A stretch of DNA of 64,000 bases from RUG12461 sp045661345. GTDB taxonomy: Bacteria > Bacillota > Clostridia > Lachnospirales > Lachnospiraceae. Made by a program: the position numbers and the translations under genes. The notes beneath the pieces were generated by a model. That model made no database searches and was not told the origin of the DNA. It saw only the letters and a list, made by a program, of their open reading frames with translations. Shown here in pieces: positions 52,831 through 62,621 of this stretch; position 1 is the first letter of the stretch, and the number at the start of each line of letters is the position of its first letter. The stretch covers positions 22,408 to 86,407 of the forward strand of contig JAZRFM010000032.1 in NCBI GenBank assembly GCA_045661345.1, in the 5' to 3' direction.

Positions 52831-54948
52831 ATGGCAGAAAAACATGGGAATCTTTCGATCGACAGTGAAAATCTGTTTCCGATCATCAAGAAATGGCTGT
52901 ACTCCGATCACGACATTTTTTACCGTGAGCTGATCAGCAACGGGTGCGACGCCATCACGAAGCTGAAGAAACTGGATATGATGGGCGAATACAGCCTTCC
53001 GGCCGATTATAAGGCAAAGATCGAGATCGTGGTGAGCCCGGAGGATAAGACGATCAAGGTGATCGATAACGGACTCGGCATGACGGCGGACGAGGTGGAG
53101 GAATACATCAACCGCATTGCCTTTTCCGGCGCGACGGATTTTATCGAAAAATACAAGGACAAGGGAACGGATGACCAGATCATCGGGCATTTCGGACTGG
53201 GCTTCTATTCGGCGTTTATGGTGGCGGATGAGGTGACCATCGACTCCCTTTCCTATCAGGAAGGGGCGAAAGCCGTACATTGGTCCTGTGACGGCGGCAC
53301 GGAGTTTGACATGAAAGATGGCGATAAAGAGACCGTCGGTACCGAGATCACCCTGTTTCTCAACGAGGACTGTCTGGAATTTGCCAATGAGTACCGTGCC
53401 CGGGAGGTAATCGAAAAGTACTGCTCCTTTATGCCTACGGAGATTTACCTTCGGAAAGCGAACGCGGAGACGGAGTACGAGACCATCGACGCGGCGGACA
53501 AGCGCGACACCGATACGGTGATTGAGGAGATCCATGAGGAGGCAAAGACCGAGGAAAAGGAAAATGACAAGGGTGAGAAGGAAATCGTAGAGGTCAGTCC
53601 CGCAAAGGAGAAGCTCAAGATCGTAAAGCGTCCCGTTCCGCTGAATGATACGACGCCCCTGTGGACGAAAAACGCGTCCGAATGCACCGATGAGGATTAT
53701 AAGACCTTCTACCGGAAGGTTTTCCAGGATTTCAAGGAGCCGCTGTTCTGGATTCACCTGAACATGGACTATCCCTTCAACCTCAAGGGAATCTTGTATT
53801 TTCCGAAGATCAATACGGAATACGATTCCATCGAAGGCATGATCAAGCTTTATAACAATCAGGTCTTTATCGCGGATAACATCAAGGAAGTGATTCCGGA
53901 GTTTCTGATGCTGCTGAAGGGTGTCATCGACTGCCCGGATCTCCCGCTGAACGTTTCCCGCTCCGCGCTGCAGAATGACGGGTTTGTGACGAAGATCTCC
54001 GATTTCATCACAAAGAAGGTGGCGGACAAGCTCACCGGTATGTGCAAGACCGAAAAAGAAAGCTACGAGAAATTCTGGGATGACATCAGTCCCTTCATCA
54101 AGTACGGCTGCTTAAAGGATGACAAGTTCTGTGACAAGATGAATGACTACATCCTCTTTAAGGATCTGGATCACAAGTATCTGACGCTGCCGGAGCTCCT
54201 GAAGAAAGAAGAGGAAGCCAAAGAAGCGGCGGAGGACAAGGAGAAGGAACCGGAGATTCTGGATGCGGACGGCAATCCCATCAAAAAGGAGGAGGAGAAG
54301 GAGGACGCGAAGGAAGGAGACGCTCCGGAGGAAGAGAAGGATGACCGGAAGGTTGTCTACTATGTCACCGACGAAAAGCAGCAGGGGCAGTACATTTCCA
54401 TGTTCAAGGAAAACGGCATGCAGGCCGTGATTCTGGACCGTATGATTGATACCTCCTTTATTTCCCAGCTGGAGCAGCGCAATGAGCATTACAAATTCAT
54501 GCGGATCGATTCCGACCTGACGGATGCCATGAAGGAAGAGGACGGTGAAACCAGCAAGGAGGTGGTGGACGACCTGACGGCAATCTTCCGGAAGGCGCTG
54601 TCCAATGACAAGCTGAACATCCGTGTTGAAAAATTAAAAGACGATAATATTTCCTCTGTACTTACCGTATCTGAGGAGGGCCGGAGGATGCAGGACATGA
54701 TGAAGATGTATGCCGTGGGTGGTATGGACATGTCCATGTTCGGAGGCGCGCAGGATGAGACGTTGATCCTGAACGAGAAAAATGCGCTTGTAAAGTATAT
54801 TCTGGAACACCGCCGCAGCAAGCATGTCCCCATGTTCTGTGAACAGCTGTATGACCTGGCAAAGATCAGCAACCAGCCGCTGGAGCCGGCTGCCATGAGC
54901 AAGTTTATCAGCCGCAGCAATGAAATCATGCTGGCATTGGCAAAATAG
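52831..54948 (+). CDS. htpG: Hsp90-family chaperone HtpG with two charged inserts
   Basis: A 705-residue Hsp90; E. coli HtpG has 624. The ATPase domain has RELISNGCDA, DNGLGM and GHFGLGFYSAFMVA. A charged linker (~residues 232-262, rich in Glu/Lys) lies between the N and middle domains, as in eukaryotic Hsp90. A second, strongly acidic insert (~459-507) interrupts the middle domain between LTLPELL and VVYYVTD. LNVSRSALQND carries the catalytic-loop Arg. The start at 52831 puts AAAGGAG 9 bases upstream; 52825 is an alternative. CIRCE control upstream makes it a class I heat-shock gene here. Confidence 0.95.
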   Translation: MAEKHGNLSIDSENLFPIIKKWLYSDHDIFYRELISNGCDAITKLKKLDMMGEYSLPADYKAKIEIVVSPEDKTIKVIDNGLGMTADEVEEYINRIAFSGATDFIEKYKDKGTDDQIIGHFGLGFYSAFMVADEVTIDSLSYQEGAKAVHWSCDGGTEFDMKDGDKETVGTEITLFLNEDCLEFANEYRAREVIEKYCSFMPTEIYLRKANAETEYETIDAADKRDTDTVIEEIHEEAKTEEKENDKGEKEIVEVSPAKEKLKIVKRPVPLNDTTPLWTKNASECTDEDYKTFYRKVFQDFKEPLFWIHLNMDYPFNLKGILYFPKINTEYDSIEGMIKLYNNQVFIADNIKEVIPEFLMLLKGVIDCPDLPLNVSRSALQNDGFVTKISDFITKKVADKLTGMCKTEKESYEKFWDDISPFIKYGCLKDDKFCDKMNDYILFKDLDHKYLTLPELLKKEEEAKEAAEDKEKEPEILDADGNPIKKEEEKEDAKEGDAPEEEKDDRKVVYYVTDEKQQGQYISMFKENGMQAVILDRMIDTSFISQLEQRNEHYKFMRIDSDLTDAMKEEDGETSKEVVDDLTAIFRKALSNDKLNIRVEKLKDDNISSVLTVSEEGRRMQDMMKMYAVGGMDMSMFGGAQDETLILNEKNALVKYILEHRRSKHVPMFCEQLYDLAKISNQPLEPAAMSKFISRSNEIMLALAK

Positions 54949-54978
54949 GAAACTGACACTGGAAAGGGCTTTTAGTGG

Positions 54979-57900
54979 ATGAAAACGAAGAAGACTGCAG
55001 CGATTGAATGGAGAAGGAAACACCGGAGCGGCCGCCTTTTGCGGCTGCTTTGCGCTGTCCTTGCCGCGGTGCTTTGTCTGGGGGCTGCGACGGTCTATGC
55101 CGCGACGCCGGAGGATGTGAAGGAGGAAACGGAGTCAGCACGTCCTTCGGTAAACGGAAAGCTTGCCGTGGATGGCGCCATGCTGGTTGATTCAGACGGC
55201 ACGCCGGTACTCCTGCGGGGCGTCAGTACCCATGGAGTCACCTGGTTTCCGGATATGGTGGATCCGAAGCTGTTTCAAGAGCTTTCTACGGATTGGGACT
55301 GTAATCTGGTCCGGCTGGCAGTGTATTCCTCGGAGTACGCCCTGGGGGACAAACAGCAGTGCCTGGATCTGACAAGGAAGGGAATTGAAGCGGCCATCGC
55401 TGCGGATCAATATGTGATCGTTGACTGGCATGTTCTGGAAGAACACGACCCCAACGTTTACCTGAGCCAGGCGGAAGAGTTTTTTGATATTATCTGTGAC
55501 GAATACGGGGATGCCGATAACATCATCTTTGAGATCTGCAACGAGCCCAACGGGGAGACGACCTGGGAGGATGTGGAGGAATATGCAAACAAGGTCATTC
55601 CGCGGATCCGTGAGAAATGTCCCGACTCTCTCATTCTGGTGGGAACGCCGGACTATGACAAGAACCTGACGGCAGCAAGACGCAGTCCCCTCAGCTACAG
55701 TAATATCATGTATGTCATGCATTTTTACGCCTCTACCCATGGCAGCGACCTGATGAAGGAGCTGAAGAGCGCCATGGTCGCGGGGTTCCCTGTTTTTATC
55801 AGCGAGTGCGGGCTTTCAGAGTCCACCGGAGATGGCAATATCGACTTTGCCGCCTGTACCGAGTGGTTTGCGCTGCTTCGTTCCTATAATCTGAGCTTTG
55901 CGGTCTGGAGCTTTTCCAACAAAAACGAGTCTTCGGCGCTGCTGTCGCCGTCCTTTGACGCCGAAAAGCCTTTGACGGGCGACAACCTGACCCCGGCGGG
56001 TCAATGGGTGCGTGAGCTGATCAAGGGCACAAAACCCATAGATATACCGGTCCCTGCGGGAAGCAGTGCCAGTAACGGCACGCTTCCCGGTTTTTTATCC
56101 TCGCTGGATTACAAGGACTCTGCGCATGCCAGGAGATGGCCTGAGATGGCCCTCATTGTACTTGCGGTGCTGATCGCTGCGGTTCTTCTTCTGACTTTGA
56201 TCCGGGTCGCCTCCAGCAAAAAGAACATGACCTACGACACCCTGTATGAGGGTCAGCAAAAGGAGGACAGGGACAGGAAGGAGCGGGTGAAGCAGTTTTT
56301 TGCGCATATGCTGCTGCTGGCCAGCGTGTTTGCGACCCTCCTTTATCTGTTTTGGCGAATTCGGTTTTCCATTCCGATCCACAACGGATGGCTTGCCATT
56401 GTATGCAATATCATTCTGCTTGCGGTGGAAATGCTGGGCTTCATTGAGTCGCTGGCACTTTATGCGAACCTGATGCACAAAAAAGACCATCCCCTGCCTA
56501 AGATCAAAGAGGAAGAATATCCGGAGGTGGATATTTTCATTGCCACTTACAACGAACCGGTGGAGCTGCTTCGGAGAACCATCAACGGATGTGTACATCT
56601 GCAGTATCCGGACCGCTCCAAAGTGCACATCTGGCTTTGCGATGATAATCGAAGACCCGAGATGCGAAAGCTGGCGGAGGAGATGGGGGTCGGGTATTTT
56701 GACCGTCCCGATAACAAGGGAGCCAAAGCAGGGAACTTAAACCATGCCATGGCACAGACAAAGGCGCCTTATATCGTCACCCTGGACGCGGATATGATCC
56801 CGCGGAGCTGTTTCCTCATGAAGACGATCCCCTACTTTGTGGATGCGAACAAGCGCTCGGAAGCGATGCCGGAGGGGAAACGGACGAAGCTGGGGATTTT
56901 GCAGACGCCGCAGTGCTTCTATGATCCGGATGTGTTTCAGCATGCGCTGTATGCCGAAAAAACCGCACCCAACGAGCAGGATTTCTTCTACCGCACCATT
57001 GAGGTAGCGAAAACCGCAACCAACAGCGTGATTTACGGAGGCTCCAATACGATCCTTTCCAGAGAAGCGCTGGAAGCAGTGGGAGGGTTCTATACAGGAT
57101 CCATCACGGAGGATTTTGCCACAGGGGTGCTCATCGAATCTGCCGGTTATGTGAGTCTTGCCATCCCGGAGCCTTTAGCCAGCGGGACAACACCCCATAC
57201 CTACAAGGAACATATCCAACAGCGCTCCCGCTGGGGACGAGGGGTGATCAGTACTGCAAAGAGCCTGAAGCTGTTCCGGAAGAAGGGGCTGTCTCTGCTC
57301 CAGAAATTCAGCTACTGGAGCTCCGTGATCTATTGGTATTCGCCCCTGAAAAGCCTGATCTATCTCCTTTCGCCCCTGATGTTTGCGGTATTTGCGATCC
57401 CGGTTTTCGCCTGCAACTGGATGGATCTGCTTCTGTTCTGGCTGCCGATGTTTGTGATGCAGGAGGTCTGCCTCAGAGCCTTCAGTAAAAACAGCATTTC
57501 CATGAAGTGGAGCGGGATCTATGAGATCAGCGTGATGCCCTTCCTTCTGATGCCCGTTCTCCGGGAAACCTTCGGCGGCACCTCCAAGGTCTTTGCCGTG
57601 ACGGACAAATCCAAGCGGAGTGCCAAACGAAAGGTAGACCGCAGAGAGATGGTTCCCTTCCTCATCCTGATCGGGCTGTCCGTGTTTGGAATCATTCGCT
57701 CCTTCTATGTACTCGGGTCGATTCGGGCCATCGGGGTATTGATCCTGCTGTTCTGGCTGTTCCGGAATCTGTATTTTCTGATTATGTCCTTATTCCTGGT
57801 AGACGGGCGTGACAGCAACAGCGAGCCGGTGACGGTCATTGACGCGGAGTTTGTGACGGTGGAAAAAGAAGAAGGGGGAGCTTACTATGGTGTGACGACC

Positions 57901-58215
57901 CGGCTGAATGAGCATGCGGTCAAGGTATTTCTGGATGAGCCGGAAGGGATCGAGGTAGGAGATAAGGTCAGGATTACCATAGAAAAAGAAGAGGATACCG
58001 CAACCATGTACGGTATCCTGACAGAGCAGCTTTTCCCGAGAAACAGGATCGGTTGTGTCTGTTCCATTGAGATCATCGACTTCTGCGGACAAAGGAACGA
58101 ATATCTGCAGATCCTCTACAACCGGATTCCATCGCTCCCGCAGTCCCTGCATCGTGACAACGGGTTCTTCAGGCATCTGATGATCAATATTGCGCATCGC
58201 GTGCTGAAGGAGTAG
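54979..58215 (+). CDS. GH5 endoglucanase fused to cellulose synthase catalytic subunit
   Basis: A 1078-residue membrane protein. Residues ~20-42 are a signal/anchor. Residues ~55-350 form a GH5 cellulase domain with acid/base Glu189 (EICNEPNGE) and nucleophile Glu276 (FISECGLSE), facing outside. Hydrophobic segments at ~390-410, 432-455 and 465-490 lead into a processive GT2 domain: Asp518 (FIATYNEP strand), TLDAD (Asp603, Asp605), TED (710-712) and QRSRW (748-752), all intact. Further helices follow, then a ~110-residue C-terminal domain where PilZ sits in BcsA, without RxxxR or DxSxxG. So synthase and cellulase, separate genes elsewhere (bcsA and bcsZ, or ccsA and ccsZ), are one chain. It follows htpG by 30 bases. 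Confidence 0.9.
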   Translation: MKTKKTAAIEWRRKHRSGRLLRLLCAVLAAVLCLGAATVYAATPEDVKEETESARPSVNGKLAVDGAMLVDSDGTPVLLRGVSTHGVTWFPDMVDPKLFQELSTDWDCNLVRLAVYSSEYALGDKQQCLDLTRKGIEAAIAADQYVIVDWHVLEEHDPNVYLSQAEEFFDIICDEYGDADNIIFEICNEPNGETTWEDVEEYANKVIPRIREKCPDSLILVGTPDYDKNLTAARRSPLSYSNIMYVMHFYASTHGSDLMKELKSAMVAGFPVFISECGLSESTGDGNIDFAACTEWFALLRSYNLSFAVWSFSNKNESSALLSPSFDAEKPLTGDNLTPAGQWVRELIKGTKPIDIPVPAGSSASNGTLPGFLSSLDYKDSAHARRWPEMALIVLAVLIAAVLLLTLIRVASSKKNMTYDTLYEGQQKEDRDRKERVKQFFAHMLLLASVFATLLYLFWRIRFSIPIHNGWLAIVCNIILLAVEMLGFIESLALYANLMHKKDHPLPKIKEEEYPEVDIFIATYNEPVELLRRTINGCVHLQYPDRSKVHIWLCDDNRRPEMRKLAEEMGVGYFDRPDNKGAKAGNLNHAMAQTKAPYIVTLDADMIPRSCFLMKTIPYFVDANKRSEAMPEGKRTKLGILQTPQCFYDPDVFQHALYAEKTAPNEQDFFYRTIEVAKTATNSVIYGGSNTILSREALEAVGGFYTGSITEDFATGVLIESAGYVSLAIPEPLASGTTPHTYKEHIQQRSRWGRGVISTAKSLKLFRKKGLSLLQKFSYWSSVIYWYSPLKSLIYLLSPLMFAVFAIPVFACNWMDLLLFWLPMFVMQEVCLRAFSKNSISMKWSGIYEISVMPFLLMPVLRETFGGTSKVFAVTDKSKRSAKRKVDRREMVPFLILIGLSVFGIIRSFYVLGSIRAIGVLILLFWLFRNLYFLIMSLFLVDGRDSNSEPVTVIDAEFVTVEKEEGGAYYGVTTRLNEHAVKVFLDEPEGIEVGDKVRITIEKEEDTATMYGILTEQLFPRNRIGCVCSIEIIDFCGQRNEYLQILYNRIPSLPQSLHRDNGFFRHLMINIAHRVLKE

Positions 58216-58231
58216 CGGGGGCAGGTGCGTC

Positions 58232-58310
58232 GGAGACTACGGTTGTGTGCCAGCCGTACCGGAGACCACAGTTGTGTGCCAGCCGTACCGGATACTGTGG
58301 CTGCGTGCGG
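58232..58310. repeat. 29-bp tandem repeat, 2.7 copies, between convergent genes
   Basis: Units at 58232-58260 and 58261-58289 share GTTGTGTGCCAGCCGTACC; a diverged partial unit covers 58290-58310. It fills the whole gap between the synthase fusion and the activase, which ends at 58311. No clear terminator hairpin is seen for either gene. Confidence 0.85.
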
Positions 58311-61300
58311 TTATTCCGCGGCCTTCAGAAGATTTTTCTGCGCCGTGGAGAGCATCAGCTTGATGCGGTTCAGCTGGTTGACCTCGGATGCGCCGGGATC
58401 GTAGTCGATGGCGACGATGTTAGCCGTGGGGTTTTCGTGCCGTATCTTCTTGATCACGCCCTTCCCGACGATATGATTGGGGAGGCATCCGAAGGGCTGT
58501 GTGCAGACGATATTGTGTACGCCTGCATGAACCAGCTCCATCATCTCTCCGGTTAAGAACCATCCTTCGCCGGTCTGGTTCCCGACGGAAACGATGGGAT
58601 CGGCATATTTTGCAAGATCTTCAATATGAGCAGGCGGCTCGAAATGCCTGCTCTTTTTGAATTCATCCACCGCTGCGCTGCGCAGGTTCTCGAGGAATTT
58701 GATCCCGAGCTGGTTGAGAAGCTTGGATTTTTTGCTGAAGCCGAACTCGTCTGCCTTGATAATCGCGTTGTAGCAGCAGTAAAGGATAAAATCCGTCAGA
58801 TCGGGGATGACCGCTTCCGCGCCCTCCGCCTCGAGGAGCTCAGCCAGGTGGTTATTTCCCACGGGGTGGAACTTCACCAGGATTTCTCCGACGATACCCA
58901 CCCGGGGCTTTTTTTCGTTTGTGATCTCAATATTGTCAAAGTCACGGATGATGGTGCGGCACAGCTTCTTGTAGTAGGAATGGGAGAGCATCCTGTCCTG
59001 TGTCAGGAACGCAATGGCGCGCTTTCTCCATTTCCGGTGCAGGGCATCGGTAGTGCCGGGTACCTTTTCGTAGGGACGCATCCGGTAAACGCAGCGCAAA
59101 AAGATATCTCCGATGATGAGACCATAGAGACCGCGCTGCACAAATTTCGGTGTAAACTGAAAGCCGGGATTCTTTTCCAGCCCTACCATGTTCAGGGAGA
59201 TCACGGGCACATCGCCGTAACCCGCCCGCCGGAGTGCACGGCGAATGAAGCCGATATAGTTGCTTGCACGGCAGCCGCCGCCGGTCTGGGTGATCAGGAC
59301 AGCTGTTTTTGTCATGTCATAGTGGCCGGTTTGAATGGCATGCATGATCTGTCCGACGACGATCAGGGACGGATAGCAGGCATCGTTGTTCACGTATTTC
59401 AAGCCGGAATTGATGAGATCCTTTTGTTCCACCTCCGGGATGACCAGATTATAGCCGACCGAGCGGAAGGCAGGCACCAGGATCTCGAAATGGATCGGAG
59501 ACATCTGGGGACAGAGGATGGTGTAATTCTGCTGCATCTCCTCCGTAAACAGCACACGCTCATACTTCGCGGAGACGATCTGCCGCGGGCGGTTTTCCTT
59601 TTCCCGGACACGGATGGCGGCGAGCAGCGATCTGATCCGGATGCGCGCGGCACCGAGATTGTTGACCTCGTCAATTTTCAGGCAGGTATAGATCTTGCCG
59701 GAATCCGTCAGAATATCGCTGACCTCGTCCGTTGTCACGGCGTCCAGACCGCAGCCGAAAGAGTTGAGCTGGATCATGTCCAGATTTTCCTTTGTTTTGA
59801 CATAATTTGCGGCCGCGTACATTCTGGAGTGGTACATCCACTGATCCATGACGATGAGAGGCGCCTCCGTCTGACCCAGGTGGGAAACGGCATCCTCTGT
59901 CAATACGGCCACGCCGTAGGAGGTGATGAGCTCCGGGATCCCGTGATGGATCTCCGGATCGCAGTGATAGGGGCGTCCGGCCAGCACAATCCCGCGCTTT
60001 CCCGTTCTGTCAAGCTCTGCGATGATCTCTTCCCCCTTCCGCTGGATGTCTTCCCTGGTGGCCATCTGCTCCTTATAAGCCAGCTTTACCGCTCCGGCGA
60101 CTTCCGTAGCGGGAATCCCGAATTCCTCCCCAAACACTTCCTGCAATTTGCTTGTAAGACGGTCGAAATTACCAAAATTTAAAAATGGATTTAAGAAACG
60201 AACCTGTCCGCTTGTGATCTCATCCACGTTGTTTTTGATGTTTTCGGAATAGGAAGTGACAATGGGGCAGTTGTAATGGTTGTTGGTCTCCGGAAACTCG
60301 TTGCGCTCGTAGGGAATGGCCGGATAGAAGATAAAATCCACGTTTCCTTCCCGGATCAGCCAGGTAATGTGTCCGTGTGCCAGCTTTGCCGGATAACACT
60401 CCGACTCGCTGGGGATGGATTCGATCCCCATCTCATAAAGGCTTCTGGTGGAGTCCGGGGAAAGAACCACACGAAATCCCAGCTCCCGGAAAAAGACGGC
60501 CCAGAAGGGATAGTTTTCGTAAATGTTCAAAACCCGGGGGATGCCGACCGTCCCGCGGGGAGCCTCCGCTTCGGGAAGCGGCTCGTATTGGAAAATCTGC
60601 TGATATTTGTAAGCGTAGAGATTCGGTACCTCTTCCTTCTTTTTCTCGAGCCCCAGTCCTTTTTCACAGCGGTTACCCGTGACGTAGCGGCGGTTGCCGG
60701 AGAAGAGATTGATCGTAAGGAGACAGTGATTGGTACAGCCCTGACACCGGGCAAGCTTTGTATCATAGGTCAGGGCGCGGATTTCTTCGATGCCAAGCAT
60801 CGTGCTCTCTGTCCCGGGGACATGCCGTTCCCTGGCGATCAGGGCAGCACCGAAGGCGCCCATGATGCCGGCAATGTCCGGACGGACAGCTTTGCAGCCG
60901 GAGATCCGCTCAAAGCTCCTGAGTACCGCGTCATTATAGAAGGTACCGCCCTGTACCACGACATGGGCCCCCAGGTCAGAAGGATCTGTCAGCTTGATGA
61001 CCTTGAACAGGGCGTTTTTGATAACGGAATAGGCAAGCCCCGCGCTGATATCCGCAACGGAGGCGCCTTCCTTCTGTGCCTGCTTCACCTTGGAATTCAT
61101 GAAGACCGTACACCGTGTGCCCAGGTCAATGGGATGCTTTGCGAACAGGGCTTCCTTTGCAAAATCCTGCACCCTGTAATTCAGGGATTTGGCAAAGGTC
61201 TCGATAAAAGAGCCGCACCCGGAGGAGCAGGCTTCGTTGAGCTGAACGGAGTCCACGGCGCCGTTTTTGATCTTGATGCATTTCATGTCCTGCCCGCCGA

Positions 61301-62564
61301 TGTCCAGGATGCAGTCCACCTTCGGATCAAAGAAGGCAGCGGCGTAATAATGGGAAACAGTCTCCACCTCTCCGTCATCCAGCTGCAGAGCAGCCTTCAG
61401 AAGGGCTTCCCCGTAGCCGGTGGAGCAGGAATGTACGATCCTTGCGTCCGCAGGCAGCTTTTCGTAGATCTCTTTGATGGAGGTGATGGCTGCCGCGAGG
61501 GGAGAGCCGTTGTTATTTGTGTAGTAGGAATAAAGCAGATGACCGTCCTCGCCTACCAGTGCCACCTTCGTGGTGGTGGAGCCGGCGTCGATCCCGAGAT
61601 AGCAGTCCCCGTGGTATTGGGTCAGATCCCGGATCTCTACATGGCTTTTTTTGTGCCGTTCCGAAAATGCGTCATATTCCGCCTGATGGGCGAAAAGCGG
61701 CTCCATACGCGCCACCTCAAATTCCATATGAATATCGCCCAGGAGGCGTTCCATCAGTCTGGAAAGAGAAGAGGTCTGATCCTCCTTACAGTTCAGCGCC
61801 GATCCGATGGCGGCGAAAAGGTGCGAATTCTCCGGCGTGATGGCGTGTTCCCCATCCAGCTTCAGGGTACGGATGAAGGCGGCTTTTAATTCGGACAGAA
61901 AGTGCAGCGGACCGCCAAGAAACGCCACATGACCCCGGATCGGCTTGCCGCAGGCGAGGCCTGAGATCGTCTGATTGACAACGGCCTGGAAAATGGAAGC
62001 GGATAGATCCGGCTTGGTGGCGCCCTCGTTGATCAGGGGCTGAATATCGGATTTGGCAAACACGCCGCAGCGCGCGGCGATGGGGTAGAGCTCCTTGTAG
62101 TCCTTTGCATATTCGTTGAGACCGGAGGCGTCGGTTTGCAGAAGAGACGCCATCTGATCAATAAAGGAGCCGGTACCGCCGGCGCAGATGCCGTTCATCC
62201 GCTGCTCCACGTTACCGCCCTCGAAATAGATGATCTTGGCATCTTCGCCCCCAAGCTCAATCGCGACATCCGTCTGGGGAGCGTAGTCCTTCAGCGCGGT
62301 GGCCACGGAGATGACCTCCTGCACAAAGGGGACTTTCAGGTGCTTTGCGAGGGTGAGTCCTCCGGAGCCCGTGATCATCGGCGCGACGGGAAGATCTCCC
62401 AGGGCGTCGAAGGCTTTTTTGATCAGGTCGGAAAGTGTCTCGCGGATATTTGCGAAGTGACGTTCATAGTCGGAAAACAGAAGGTTGTTTTCCCTGTCCA
62501 GTACGGCGATCTTGACGGTGGTGGAACCGATGTCGATGCCGAGTTTTGCAAGTTTTTCGTTCAT
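58311..62564 (-). CDS. Large 2-hydroxyacyl-CoA dehydratase activase-type protein (double BadF/HgdC plus DUF2229 and HgdB-like parts)
   Basis: A 1417-residue cytoplasmic protein. Two ASKHA ATPase domains of the BcrAD/BadFG (HgdC activase) type come first: GIDIGSTTVKIAV (~9-21) with ELGGEDAK and AGGTGSF, then GIDAGSTTTKVAL (~325) with DIGGQDMKCI and SSGCGSF. The cluster-ligand cysteines around NGICAGGTG and NEACSSGCG are present. A DUF2229 domain (residues ~660-900, GIPRVLNIYENYPFW) and an HgdB-like region with scattered Cys (QLNSFGCGLDA, NNDACYPS) complete it. The family is widespread in anaerobes but its substrate is unknown; it may couple ATP hydrolysis to low-potential electron transfer. 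It is monocistronic with its own promoter. Confidence 0.9.
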   Translation of the reverse strand: MNEKLAKLGIDIGSTTVKIAVLDRENNLLFSDYERHFANIRETLSDLIKKAFDALGDLPVAPMITGSGGLTLAKHLKVPFVQEVISVATALKDYAPQTDVAIELGGEDAKIIYFEGGNVEQRMNGICAGGTGSFIDQMASLLQTDASGLNEYAKDYKELYPIAARCGVFAKSDIQPLINEGATKPDLSASIFQAVVNQTISGLACGKPIRGHVAFLGGPLHFLSELKAAFIRTLKLDGEHAITPENSHLFAAIGSALNCKEDQTSSLSRLMERLLGDIHMEFEVARMEPLFAHQAEYDAFSERHKKSHVEIRDLTQYHGDCYLGIDAGSTTTKVALVGEDGHLLYSYYTNNNGSPLAAAITSIKEIYEKLPADARIVHSCSTGYGEALLKAALQLDDGEVETVSHYYAAAFFDPKVDCILDIGGQDMKCIKIKNGAVDSVQLNEACSSGCGSFIETFAKSLNYRVQDFAKEALFAKHPIDLGTRCTVFMNSKVKQAQKEGASVADISAGLAYSVIKNALFKVIKLTDPSDLGAHVVVQGGTFYNDAVLRSFERISGCKAVRPDIAGIMGAFGAALIARERHVPGTESTMLGIEEIRALTYDTKLARCQGCTNHCLLTINLFSGNRRYVTGNRCEKGLGLEKKKEEVPNLYAYKYQQIFQYEPLPEAEAPRGTVGIPRVLNIYENYPFWAVFFRELGFRVVLSPDSTRSLYEMGIESIPSESECYPAKLAHGHITWLIREGNVDFIFYPAIPYERNEFPETNNHYNCPIVTSYSENIKNNVDEITSGQVRFLNPFLNFGNFDRLTSKLQEVFGEEFGIPATEVAGAVKLAYKEQMATREDIQRKGEEIIAELDRTGKRGIVLAGRPYHCDPEIHHGIPELITSYGVAVLTEDAVSHLGQTEAPLIVMDQWMYHSRMYAAANYVKTKENLDMIQLNSFGCGLDAVTTDEVSDILTDSGKIYTCLKIDEVNNLGAARIRIRSLLAAIRVREKENRPRQIVSAKYERVLFTEEMQQNYTILCPQMSPIHFEILVPAFRSVGYNLVIPEVEQKDLINSGLKYVNNDACYPSLIVVGQIMHAIQTGHYDMTKTAVLITQTGGGCRASNYIGFIRRALRRAGYGDVPVISLNMVGLEKNPGFQFTPKFVQRGLYGLIIGDIFLRCVYRMRPYEKVPGTTDALHRKWRKRAIAFLTQDRMLSHSYYKKLCRTIIRDFDNIEITNEKKPRVGIVGEILVKFHPVGNNHLAELLEAEGAEAVIPDLTDFILYCCYNAIIKADEFGFSKKSKLLNQLGIKFLENLRSAAVDEFKKSRHFEPPAHIEDLAKYADPIVSVGNQTGEGWFLTGEMMELVHAGVHNIVCTQPFGCLPNHIVGKGVIKKIRHENPTANIVAIDYDPGASEVNQLNRIKLMLSTAQKNLLKAAE

Positions 62565-62621
62565 GATGGATTCCTTTTTTTGCCGGAGCTGCCCTGTCGC
62601 AGCCCCTTCACAACTCTTGAA

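Noticed and set aside
58626..61889. Two long plus-strand frames (518 and 537 codons) opposite the activase gene
   Set aside because: They mirror a conserved 1417-residue protein and have the same low-complexity, antisense-type composition; no ribosome site or promoter.
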